Source: Pseudomaricurvus alkylphenolicus (GTDB taxonomy: Bacteria; Pseudomonadota; Gammaproteobacteria; Pseudomonadales; Cellvibrionaceae). Taken from it: DNA of 64,000 nucleotides. The notes beneath the pieces were generated by a model. It was not told the origin of the DNA. It saw nothing but the letters and a program-made list of their open reading frames with translations, and searched no databases. The stretch spans positions 124,001-188,000 of the forward strand of contig NZ_JAAQPI010000001.1 of the NCBI RefSeq assembly GCF_011683955.1, written 5' to 3'. The translations under genes were made by a program, and so were the position numbers. This document shows positions 34,322-42,620 of the stretch, piece by piece. Within the stretch, counting starts at the first letter, position 1. Each line of letters begins with the position of its first letter.

Positions 34322-35704
34322 CTAGCGCCCTGCCGATAGATATGCGGTGCAATCCGCCATGGAATCAAAGTGACTGTCAATCAGGCGCTGCTTGTCGTAG
34401 CGTTTGGACACTATATCCGGTGGCACGCCCACGGCTTCATAGCGATTTCCATCAGCGGCAGTATAGCGTTCGTTGGAGCCGGTTAACATCCATTGATTCG
34501 GCATGACAAACACATGGGTATCTGACAAGATGCCTTTTGTGGGTTCACCCACAACCGTGACCTGAGGAAGAACCCGCATTGCCAAAACAAATATTTCGGC
34601 AGCACTGGCGGTCAGCTCGCCGGCCAATAGACACACCGGTCTGCGGTAGCCTTGGGTCGCACCTGGCTGCACTGTGATTTCCTGAGGCGCAGTAAAGCCA
34701 TGGCGCAGCCTGGCTTGTTTAGTAAACGCTAACCGTTGCTTGTCGGCGAAACGCTCTGCAATCGCCATTGAGACCTTGTCATCACCACCCGGATTCAGTC
34801 GTACATCCACAATCAGCGAATCCGAACCTCTCACTCTGTCCATCACCTGATTCATTAAGGCGTTAATTGCACTCACCTCATCGGACGACTGCCCATCGCT
34901 AAAGCCGGACATTTCATTGATCGCCAGATAGGCAGTGCGCTCATTGACATAACCGCCCTGAATCATGCCGTTGGCAAGGCGCCAGTGGCTACCCGGTTTC
35001 AGCTTTGCGGGCAGTTGGCGAAAAACATCCTCTCTAAAACCCAGAAATACTCCCGGGTACCTATTGAAGTCAATGGATTTACCCGAGTATTCGTATAACA
35101 AGGGTAAGAGTTCGCGAACCTGCCCTCCCCTCGCCGTCTGCTCTCTGGTTCGGATGTCATTGACCAAGGTGGCGTGTCCGTCCCCCAGCTGGCCAATCAC
35201 CGTGCCCAGAATTTGCCACAGTTGCTGCGGTGTCGTGTTTTCGGTAATAGCGGGACGATGGCGCCGATAGACAGAAGACCAATCGATATTGCGCTCGTCA
35301 AAAAAGGCGTAGTTCTGATCGAAATAGCCCCAGAAAGCATCAAAGTTGGTCTCGGGATTGAAATCCGGTCCAGTAGACAGAGCCTCGCACTGATGCGGCA
35401 GTTGGGCCAGTCGCCGCGCCCTATATCGACTGATACCGGCCTTGAGTTCGATGCTTTTGCGCCCCTTGAATTCGACCATCTCAAAACCAAACTCGTCGGC
35501 CATCGACCGGGGTAAAGCGCCACAATAACTGCCGGCTACTGTGTAGAACCCTTGCAGGTCGCCGGAACGGCTTTCCAATATGTACTGGTAGCCCTCAAGC
35601 TCCCAGATCCCATCAGGGATTGCTGCTGAGTGAGCAGGGGAAAGAATGGGCAACATCAATAAAGTAAGGAGCCAAGGTGCTCCCCTTCGCTGCAGGAAAT
35701 TCAT
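34322..35704 (-). CDS. Secreted S41-family peptidase
   Basis: 460 residues with a signal peptide (about 27 residues, ending PAHSA). The core is the tail-specific/S41 fold: an N-terminal helical part with FDQNYAFFDERNIDW, IGQLGDGHATL, then SLIVDVRLNPGGDD and the nucleophile Ser367 in GELTASAAEIF, followed by VVGEPTKGILSD. No obvious PDZ domain lies between, so it resembles tricorn-core-like or CtpA-short forms. It would cleave peptides or protein C-termini in the periplasm. It is divergent from the DUF819 gene and next to peptide-related genes. Confidence 0.9.
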   Translation of the reverse strand: MNFLQRRGAPWLLTLLMLPILSPAHSAAIPDGIWELEGYQYILESRSGDLQGFYTVAGSYCGALPRSMADEFGFEMVEFKGRKSIELKAGISRYRARRLAQLPHQCEALSTGPDFNPETNFDAFWGYFDQNYAFFDERNIDWSSVYRRHRPAITENTTPQQLWQILGTVIGQLGDGHATLVNDIRTREQTARGGQVRELLPLLYEYSGKSIDFNRYPGVFLGFREDVFRQLPAKLKPGSHWRLANGMIQGGYVNERTAYLAINEMSGFSDGQSSDEVSAINALMNQVMDRVRGSDSLIVDVRLNPGGDDKVSMAIAERFADKQRLAFTKQARLRHGFTAPQEITVQPGATQGYRRPVCLLAGELTASAAEIFVLAMRVLPQVTVVGEPTKGILSDTHVFVMPNQWMLTGSNERYTAADGNRYEAVGVPPDIVSKRYDKQRLIDSHFDSMADCTAYLSAGR

Positions 35705-35754
35705 TGGGATAGTTTACAGTCTTTGCTTTATATGAAATTAACTTTTGTTTTATC

Positions 35755-35968
35755 TGCAATTTTTTGCATTGTCAACAAGATCCGGTGAAACAACCCAAAA
35801 ATTCAATGTTTTATCCCAATTACAGCAGAATTCCCGAGAAACTCGTTAACCGGCGTTTTAACTTCAGAAGATAATCAGAACATAGTCACCCTACCAAATA
35901 TTGCTATATTTGCAAATTATGGCTAGACTTAACCTATATTTTAGCAATTCTGCAATTTTTTATATTGA
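35755..35968. promoter_or_regulatory. Divergent promoter region with repeated TGCAA palindromes
   Basis: AT-rich intergenic DNA between the S41 peptidase and DUF819 genes. Palindromes: TGCAA-TTTT-TTGCA (35755-35768) and ATTTGCAAAT (35908-35917). The decamer TGCAATTTTT recurs at 35755 and 35951. The same core occurs in the promoter at 28982-29047, pointing to a shared regulator. The last copy is only 30 bases before the GTG start at 35981. Confidence 0.5.
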
Positions 35969-35980
35969 GGTGGAGTTCTT

Positions 35981-37114
35981 GTGATTGAATCAAACCCAGC
36001 GGTTTGCGCTATCCTCCTGGCGATATGCGCTTTTGGTTATTGGTCTGAGCGCTGGCCCTGGGGACGCTTTTTGTCGGCGACAGTAGTCATCCTTTTTACC
36101 GCGATGTTATTGTCCAACACCGGCCTAATCACCAAGAGTTCCCCTATATACCAGGGGGTGGTTCAGTACCTGGTGCCCCTCGCTATACCACTGCTGTTAT
36201 TACACGCCAATCTGCGACAGATCCTGTTGGAAACCGGTCGCATGTTACCGATCTTCATATTGGCGGCCAGCGGCTCTGTCATTGGTGCCCTGCTCGGTTT
36301 TCATTTGCTGGATCTGGGGGAGGAGGGGCATAAGCTTGCCGGTGTCTTCACCGCTACCTATATTGGCGGATCGATGAACTTCGTGACTGTCAGCAATGCT
36401 CTCGGCCTGGAACCCGAACTGACGTCCGCAGCACTGGCTACCGACAACATCATTGGTATTGTGTTTTTGATGATACTGGCGGTACTGCCGTCGGTCACCC
36501 TGTTGCAGAAATTAATGCCTTTTTCAGATACTGTCACGGACACCACCAGAGATACATCAGGCAAGCAAGAACAACACTCCAACCAACGCCCGCCCTTAAC
36601 AGTCGCCCGCCACTTGATCTGTGGCCTGGGCATTAGTCTCTCCCTGTTTGCGCTTTCCAGATTGATTACGCTGAAACTGGGCATGGAAGAGTATCTGCTG
36701 CTGCTGATTACCCTACTGTCGGTGGTGGTGGCAACGGTGTTTCACCGCCCACTCGATAAAGTTAAAGGACAGTTCGACATCGGCATCTTTTTTATGTACC
36801 TGTTCTTTGCAGTCATCGGGTTCTCAACCGACCTATGGGCAGTGTTGGATTCCGCTTCAGAAATCATCCTGTTGGCAATGACTGTTATTTGCGTTCATGT
36901 GTTAGTCCTGCTTACTGCCGGAACAATTTTCAAATTGGATCTGCGCGAGGTGCTGATTGCCTCCAATGCCTGTGTTATCGGGCCGCCTACCGCGGCCGCA
37001 TTCGCTGCCAGTCGCGGCTGGAACCCGCTGATCACGCCGGCATTAATGTGTGGTGTGTTTGGCTATGTTATTGCAAATTTTATTGGAGTCCTGCTCGCGA
37101 AACTGCTCGCCTGA
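35981..37114 (+). CDS. DUF819-family integral membrane protein
   Basis: 377 residues with 10-11 hydrophobic helices and a short charged loop near residue 190. TYIGGSMNFVTVSNALG and the near C-terminal ACVIGPPTAAAFAASRGWNPLITPALMCGVFGY fit the DUF819 (YjcL-like) family of inner-membrane proteins, presumed transporters of unknown substrate. The start is GTG at 35981 with GAGGTGGAG upstream. The M81 peptidase follows after 36 bases on the same strand, so the pair may import and process one compound. Confidence 0.85.
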   Translation: MIESNPAVCAILLAICAFGYWSERWPWGRFLSATVVILFTAMLLSNTGLITKSSPIYQGVVQYLVPLAIPLLLLHANLRQILLETGRMLPIFILAASGSVIGALLGFHLLDLGEEGHKLAGVFTATYIGGSMNFVTVSNALGLEPELTSAALATDNIIGIVFLMILAVLPSVTLLQKLMPFSDTVTDTTRDTSGKQEQHSNQRPPLTVARHLICGLGISLSLFALSRLITLKLGMEEYLLLLITLLSVVVATVFHRPLDKVKGQFDIGIFFMYLFFAVIGFSTDLWAVLDSASEIILLAMTVICVHVLVLLTAGTIFKLDLREVLIASNACVIGPPTAAAFAASRGWNPLITPALMCGVFGYVIANFIGVLLAKLLA

Positions 37115-37150
37115 TGACCAACAACGAGAAGGAAAAAGGAATACTCAACT

Positions 37151-38620
37151 ATGCACATTTTTTCAGCCGGCGTTCGTTCGGAAACCAATACATTTTCACC
37201 GCTACCGACGGGTATCGACGATTTTCAAGTGATTCGCGCAAGTGACTGGGGACATTTGGAATCGTCTGACTGGGTATTGGGGCCCGCCAACCGCTGGAGT
37301 CACTACTGCAAACAACATCAACACCAATACTCCTTTGGCCTTATGGCCATCGCTGAACCCGCCGGCCCCACCGTCAAACACGCTTATGAAGCTTTGAGAG
37401 ATGAAATTCTCTCGGACCTTGAAAACGCCCTGCCTGTAGATGTTGTCTTGTTGGACCTTCACGGAGCAATGGTGGCTGACGGTTACGAGGACTGCGAAGG
37501 CGACCTAACGCAAAGAATTCGTTCCCTGGTCGGTGCAGACGTCGTCATAGGGATGCTATTGGACCCTCACTGCCACGTCAGCGCCACCATGATGGATTGC
37601 TCTGATTTCCTGATTGCCTACAAGGAATACCCCCATATCGATGTCATGGAGCGATCAGACGAGCTGATCGAACTGGCCGTGGCCGCTCGGCGCAGAGAGG
37701 TAAGACCAACCAAGGCGCTGTTTGACTGCCGAATGATGTCCATGTATCCCACCAATACGCAACCCATGCGCGGCTTTGTGGATGACCTGCATCGACTGGA
37801 AGCGGAAAACGGCATACTCACTTCCTCACTGGTACACGGTTTCCCATGGGGGGACACTGAGTCCACAGGTACCAAGATGCTGGTCATCAGTGACGACAAT
37901 CCGCAATTGGCAATCGATACCGCCGAATCACTCGGAATGAGACTGTTTGACATGCGAGACAAGCTGCGTCCGAACTCTCTGTCATTGGAGGGCGCTCTTA
38001 CCAAAGCAGCAAAAAGTACGCAATTCCCCGTGGTGGTCGCCGATCAGTCCGACAACGCTGGTGGAGGCGCTCCTGGCGACTCGACCTTTGCCTTGCAATG
38101 GATATTGGAAAACGATGTTAAAGATGTGGCACTCGCCATGATTTACGACCCGGCCGTCGTATCTATCGCAAAAGCAGTGGGCTATGGTGCCGAAATCAAT
38201 GTACGACTCGGTGGCAAGCTCGGCCCCTCTTCTGGAGATCCGATAGATATCAAAGTCACGGTAGGAAAGCTGCTTGAGGCTTACCAGCACGAGTTTCCCC
38301 AAGGAAAAAACGAGTCCACCTCCGTTGATATCGGCGATACCGTAGCGCTGCATGGCCAGGGTGTCGATATTTTGGTTTGTAGTGCCCGAAGCCAGTGTTT
38401 CTCTCCGAAGATATACACTGACTTCGGTATCGACCCGATGAGCAAAAAAATTCTGCTGGTAAAATCAACCACCCACTTTGCCGCCGCTTTCGAACCGATT
38501 GCCGCAGAGATCATCTATATGGCAGCACCTGGCGCAATTGTTCCGGCGATTAATGAAATTCCCTATAGTCGCATGAGTTTAGACAAATACCCTTGGGTCG
38601 AAAACCCTCACGATCGCTAA
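37151..38620 (+). CDS. M81-family metallopeptidase, MlrC-like
   Basis: 489 residues, cytoplasmic. The M81 (microcystinase C) layout is plain: FSAGVRSETNTFSP at the N-terminus, LLDLHGAM (Asp102, His104) and LLDPHCHVS (Asp138, His140, His142) as metal ligands, then VHGFPWGD, and ADQSDNAGGGAPGDST near residue 300. MlrC cleaves linear peptides containing the unusual Adda residue in microcystin degradation, but many M81 proteins have unknown substrates and sit in varied clusters. Here POT and serine hydrolase genes of the MlrD and MlrB kinds are within 12 kb. Peptide hydrolysis is likely; the exact bond is not known. Confidence 0.9.
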   Translation: MHIFSAGVRSETNTFSPLPTGIDDFQVIRASDWGHLESSDWVLGPANRWSHYCKQHQHQYSFGLMAIAEPAGPTVKHAYEALRDEILSDLENALPVDVVLLDLHGAMVADGYEDCEGDLTQRIRSLVGADVVIGMLLDPHCHVSATMMDCSDFLIAYKEYPHIDVMERSDELIELAVAARRREVRPTKALFDCRMMSMYPTNTQPMRGFVDDLHRLEAENGILTSSLVHGFPWGDTESTGTKMLVISDDNPQLAIDTAESLGMRLFDMRDKLRPNSLSLEGALTKAAKSTQFPVVVADQSDNAGGGAPGDSTFALQWILENDVKDVALAMIYDPAVVSIAKAVGYGAEINVRLGGKLGPSSGDPIDIKVTVGKLLEAYQHEFPQGKNESTSVDIGDTVALHGQGVDILVCSARSQCFSPKIYTDFGIDPMSKKILLVKSTTHFAAAFEPIAAEIIYMAAPGAIVPAINEIPYSRMSLDKYPWVENPHDR

Positions 38621-38631
38621 GACAGACGCGT

Positions 38632-38757
38632 TTTAGTCATAGTCGGGCTGGCTATGATGGTGTACCGACCTTTCTTACCGCTGAGATCATTGAAACCTGC
38701 ATCGCCAGCTCACTGCGTGGAGAGAATTGGATTAAACAAAACCACAATATGACATAA
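38632..38757 (+). pseudogene. Possible gene remnant in the gap after the M81 gene
   Basis: This frame is open from at least 38614 to a TAA at 38755-38757 and reads like a real protein end: GYDGVPTFLTAEIIETC, then IASSLRGENWI. The style recalls the C-terminus of a Gfo/Idh-like dehydrogenase, but I cannot name it. It has no start codon or ribosome site, overlaps no gene, and sits between M81 and the aldehyde dehydrogenase. It may be what is left of a deleted gene. It could also be chance. Confidence 0.3.
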
Positions 38758-38858
38758 ATCAATCACTGACTACACATTTTCGAAAGTACGCTATCACACA
38801 TCGCTGTTAGAGTATTCATCAGATTGATCAACTCTGAGGATAACGATACAGGTGATAT

Positions 38859-40301
38859 ATGGTGATGACTATTGTAGAAAATGAAGTGCAGATCCCTGGC
38901 CAGATTGTGGTCCTCGACCCCCAGGACGGCTCAACTGTGGGCACTGTACCTGCAGCAAGCAAAGCGGATGCTGAACGAGCTGTCGACTTTGCGAGCCGTG
39001 CTTTTGAGAGCTATCGAACCTTACCCGCCAATGTACGTTCAAGTGCATTGGCGGAAGTCGCCAAATTGTTGCATGAAGAGCGAGAGGAATTTTCTCGTTT
39101 GATCGCCCGAGAAGGGATAAAGACAATTCGTGAGGCACGAAGGGAAGTCGCTCGCTGCGTAAATACCCTAAAGCTCAGTGCAGAAGAAGTTAGCCGATTA
39201 ACCGGAGAAACCATCCCCTTTGACCAGGCCGAAGGCTCTGAGAACCGTGTAGGTTATTACCGTCGGATTCCCTTGGGGGTTGTGGTCGCCATAACGCCTT
39301 TTAACGACCCATTGAATTTGGTCGCACACAAGATTGGTCCGGCAATTGCCGCTGGCAATGCGGTCATACTCAAACCGCATTCTGAAACTCCACTATCCGC
39401 CCAACGGCTTGTAAACCTTTTTGCACGCACAGGGCTGCCTGCTGGATTGCTGCAAATGCTTACGGGCAGAGGGTCTGAAATAGGCGACACCCTGGTATCT
39501 GACCCCAGAGTCAGAATGATATCGTTCACTGGTGGCAAAGACGTAGGAAAACACATTCAAGCCATTGCCGGTGTGAAAAAGCTGGCAATGGAACTTGGAT
39601 CAAGCTGCCCCGTTATCGTTTTTCCTGATGCGGACGAAGCATTAGCTCTGGATGCCAGCATCAGTGGTGCCTTTTGGGCAGCGGGACAGAACTGCCTGCA
39701 TGTGCAGCGACTGCTGCTGCACGAGACCATTTTCGACGACTTTGCACGGCAATTTTGTCAACGCGCAACCGCTCTTCGCGTTGGCAACAAGTTGGATGAC
39801 GCGACCGATATGGGGCCAATGATCAATGAGCAAGCGGCAAAAAAGCTGGAAGCACTCGTGGTTGATGCGCTTGATTCCGGTGCTTCGCTGCTATGTGGCG
39901 GACGTCGTCAAGGCAACGTCTTTTTCCCAACGGTATTGGCCAATGTCGATCCGACCTGCGCCATCGCCGAGGAAGAGGTGTTTGGCCCGGTGACAATTTT
40001 AGAACGCTTCAACTCTGTAGAGGAGGCCATCGCCAAGGCCAACAGCGTCGACCACGGCCTTCAGGCCGGAATTTTTACCCGTGATCTCAATATCGCCTTT
40101 CGGGTTGCCGATGCGCTGGACTGCGGTGGAGTGATGATCAACGACAGCAGTGACTTCCGGATAGACGCCATGCCCTTTGGCGGTACCAAGGGTTCTGGCA
40201 TTGGTAGAGAGGGGGTCGCCCACGCGGCTCGGGAAATGAGCGACGTGAAAACCTATTGTTTTAATCTTCAGCAATCAGTCGGGTGTGAAACAGATCTATG
40301 A
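38859..40301 (+). CDS. NAD(P)-dependent aldehyde dehydrogenase
   Basis: 480 residues, aldehyde dehydrogenase superfamily. Catalytic Cys279 (AAGQNCLHVQR), the general base Glu245 (AMELGSSCP) and the cofactor helix ISFTGGKDVGK are present, as is EEEVFGPV. AGG with a 6-base spacer precedes the ATG. It overlaps the homoserine dehydrogenase gene by 4 bases and is followed by a gamma-lyase. Given those partners, aspartate semialdehyde is a likely substrate, oxidised to aspartate. That is inference; phosphono- and sulfo-aldehyde dehydrogenases belong to the same branch. Confidence 0.92.
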   Translation: MVMTIVENEVQIPGQIVVLDPQDGSTVGTVPAASKADAERAVDFASRAFESYRTLPANVRSSALAEVAKLLHEEREEFSRLIAREGIKTIREARREVARCVNTLKLSAEEVSRLTGETIPFDQAEGSENRVGYYRRIPLGVVVAITPFNDPLNLVAHKIGPAIAAGNAVILKPHSETPLSAQRLVNLFARTGLPAGLLQMLTGRGSEIGDTLVSDPRVRMISFTGGKDVGKHIQAIAGVKKLAMELGSSCPVIVFPDADEALALDASISGAFWAAGQNCLHVQRLLLHETIFDDFARQFCQRATALRVGNKLDDATDMGPMINEQAAKKLEALVVDALDSGASLLCGGRRQGNVFFPTVLANVDPTCAIAEEEVFGPVTILERFNSVEEAIAKANSVDHGLQAGIFTRDLNIAFRVADALDCGGVMINDSSDFRIDAMPFGGTKGSGIGREGVAHAAREMSDVKTYCFNLQQSVGCETDL

Positions 40302-41338
40302 AAATCTACAAACTGGCGTTGATCGGCTTCGGAAATGTAGGGCAAGGCCTTGCCCGAATTCTGAGTGAAAAATACGATTTTTTAAAGTCACACCATGAAG
40401 TGGATATTCGTATCGTGGCGGTGTGTGATGCGATAAAGGGCAGTGTCGCAAACGCAGAAGGATTGGACCCAGCTGAGCTTTTGGATCAGCTGGGTCGCGA
40501 CGGGGATCTACGAAACATGCATCCATACCATAATGACTGGAATGCCACGCAGACCATTGAACGCAGCGGCGCCAGCATTATGTTGGAATTGACACCAACG
40601 CACTTGGCGACCGGAGAGCCTGCATTAACGCACGTTAAACAGGCCCTGCGTCGGGGCATGCATGTCTCCATGCCGAACAAGGGACCCTTGGTAACGGACT
40701 ATCCCGCCTTACGCACATTGGCCAAAGAAAATGGTGCCGTGCTTGGTGTAGAGGGCACGGTCATGAGCGGCACTCCTGCGTTGTGTTTGGCCAGGGAATC
40801 ATTAATGGCCGCAGGAATTTCGCAAGTCCAGGGTATTCTCAATGGAACCACCAATTACATGCTGGACGCAATGGAGCACGGCTGTGATTTTGAAACGGCA
40901 CTGGCTCAAGCGCAGTCCAATGGTTACGCCGAAGCTGATCCAAGCGGCGACGTGGACGGACACGATGCGGCCGCCAAGGTGGTCATATTAGGAAACCTGC
41001 TGATGGATTTACCCTTGTCATTGCAAGATGTTGCCTGCGAGGGAATTTCGGGGCTGACCCAAGAGGACATTCAGTCCGCACGGGATAACAACCAGCATTG
41101 GAAACTACTGGCCACCATCAAACGTAATTCCGCGGGCTACCATGCGTCTGTCAAACCTGAACGGATTTCCGCTGATCACCCTTTGGCTTCGGTTCGTGGA
41201 GCAACCAATGCGATTACCTATCAAACCGAAATACTGGGCGAGGTCACCCTTATTGGCCCCGGCGCCGGGCGCATGGAAACCGGATTTGCGCTTGTCGAAG
41301 ACATTTTAGCCATCCACTCACAATGCAATCACGATTGA
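40298..41338 (+). CDS. Homoserine dehydrogenase
   Basis: 346 residues. LIGFGNVGQGLARIL (GxGxxG at Gly10-Gly15) binds NAD(P); SMPNKGPLV, GVEGTVMSGTPAL, GILNGTTNYML, YAEADPSGDVDGHDAAAK and GATNAITYQT are characteristic of homoserine dehydrogenase. The final ACT domain of the biosynthetic enzyme is missing, giving the short monofunctional form. It is wedged between an aldehyde dehydrogenase and a gamma-lyase with overlapping or near-touching ends, suggesting a catabolic role in which homoserine is oxidised to aspartate semialdehyde. Confidence 0.93.
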   Translation: MKIYKLALIGFGNVGQGLARILSEKYDFLKSHHEVDIRIVAVCDAIKGSVANAEGLDPAELLDQLGRDGDLRNMHPYHNDWNATQTIERSGASIMLELTPTHLATGEPALTHVKQALRRGMHVSMPNKGPLVTDYPALRTLAKENGAVLGVEGTVMSGTPALCLARESLMAAGISQVQGILNGTTNYMLDAMEHGCDFETALAQAQSNGYAEADPSGDVDGHDAAAKVVILGNLLMDLPLSLQDVACEGISGLTQEDIQSARDNNQHWKLLATIKRNSAGYHASVKPERISADHPLASVRGATNAITYQTEILGEVTLIGPGAGRMETGFALVEDILAIHSQCNHD

Positions 41339-41349
41339 GGATTACCAAC

Positions 41350-42540
41350 ATGACGAAAACAACTCAGCCTGGCTCAGGCACGCTCAGCATCTGGGGCGGC
41401 GAAACCGAACATGAACTCTACGAGCGCTCAACACAAGTGCCGGTAGTTCACAGTGTCTCATTTGGCTACAAAGACATTGATACCTGGCACGCGGTTGCGC
41501 TTGAAAAAGAACAAGGCCACATATACTCGCGCAACACCAACCCGACCGTGCGGGCGTTTGAGGACAAGGTCAAAGTACTGGAAGGTGCAGAGGCCGCCAC
41601 CAGCTTTTCCTGTGGCATGGCCGCCATCAGCAATACTTTTGGCACCTTTTTGCGTCCCGGAGACAAAATTGTTTCCATTAAGGACAGCTATGGCGGTACC
41701 AACAAGTTATTTACTGAGTTTCTTCCGCCCATGGGTATCGAAGTCGTTCTGTGCAATACAACAGATCACAATGCCCTAGAGGCGGAAATCGCCAAAGGCT
41801 GTACAATGTTGTACTTGGAGTCTCCCACCAACCCAACGGTGAAAATCGTTGACATCGAACGCCTGACCAAAGCTGCAAAGGCCGTTAACGCCATGGTAGT
41901 GGTTGATAACACCTTCGCCACACCTATCAACCAAAATCCCTTGGCTCTGGGCGTTGATATTGTTCTGCACAGTGCCTCGAAATTCTTGGGTGGTCATGCC
42001 GATGCTCTGGGTGGTGTTGCCTGTGGCAACCGCGACCTGATTAAGAAACTCTACCACTATCGGGAAATCAATGGCGCCACCCTTGCGCCCATGGACGCCT
42101 ATAGTCTCTTGCGAGGCATGAAAACCCTGCAGCTTCGTATCGAGCGACAAAACCAGAGTGCCATGACGATTGCCCGCTGGTTGCAGTCGCACCCGGTCGT
42201 CGAGCAGGTAAACTATCCCGGGCTGGAAAGTCATGAACACCACGACATTGCCAAACGCCAGATGCGCGGTTTTGGCGGCATGCTGAGTTTTAGCGTGAAA
42301 GGAGGGCTTGATGCCATCAAGGTATTTTTACCCAAACTCAAATACGCGCATATGGCTGCCAATCTCGGCTGTGTGGAAACCGTTGTCGGTCCACCCGTGG
42401 TTACCAGCCATGTGGAATGTAGCGAAGAAGAAAGAGCCGCCGCGGGTATTCCGGAGGGGCTGGTTCGTTATTCCACGGGAATAGAGAACGTCGAAGACCT
42501 TATCCGGAATTTGGAGCAGGCCCTGTCCTACATCTGCTAA
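41350..42540 (+). CDS. PLP-dependent gamma-lyase/synthase (Cys/Met metabolism family)
   Basis: 396 residues from the ATG at 41350, with GAGGA 8 bases before it. Residue numbers match methionine gamma-lyase exactly: Tyr59 and Arg61 (IYSRNTNPT), Tyr114 (DSYGGT), Asp186 (VVDNTF), PLP-binding Lys211 (HSASKFLGGH). Position 116, cysteine in methionine gamma-lyases, is glycine here, so methionine is an unlikely substrate. With homoserine dehydrogenase and an aldehyde dehydrogenase encoded just before it, a gamma-lyase that frees homoserine from an O-substituted homoserine, such as canavanine, is attractive. Cystathionine or O-acylhomoserine chemistry is an alternative. Confidence 0.93.
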   Translation: MTKTTQPGSGTLSIWGGETEHELYERSTQVPVVHSVSFGYKDIDTWHAVALEKEQGHIYSRNTNPTVRAFEDKVKVLEGAEAATSFSCGMAAISNTFGTFLRPGDKIVSIKDSYGGTNKLFTEFLPPMGIEVVLCNTTDHNALEAEIAKGCTMLYLESPTNPTVKIVDIERLTKAAKAVNAMVVVDNTFATPINQNPLALGVDIVLHSASKFLGGHADALGGVACGNRDLIKKLYHYREINGATLAPMDAYSLLRGMKTLQLRIERQNQSAMTIARWLQSHPVVEQVNYPGLESHEHHDIAKRQMRGFGGMLSFSVKGGLDAIKVFLPKLKYAHMAANLGCVETVVGPPVVTSHVECSEEERAAAGIPEGLVRYSTGIENVEDLIRNLEQALSYIC

Positions 42541-42563
42541 TTCTTATCCTCACAAACCGGCAC

Positions 42564-42597
42564 TCTCTACAAGCGTCAGTAACTGCGCTTGTAGAGA
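42564..42597. terminator. Hairpin between convergent operons
   Basis: Perfect 12-bp stem TCTCTACAAGCG / CGCTTGTAGAGA with a 10-base loop, between the gamma-lyase stop (42540) and the lactonase stop (42621). No T run on either strand, so it is a likely transcription end or protective stem of uncertain strength. Confidence 0.55.
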
Positions 42598-42620
42598 CCC
42601 CATGCAGCACAAGGCGTTTT

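Noticed and set aside
25547-38620. Complete microcystin (mlr) degradation cluster
   Set aside because: No MlrA-like membrane protease is present, and the MlrB/C/D-like families are broad. Only a looser peptide-degradation role is claimed.
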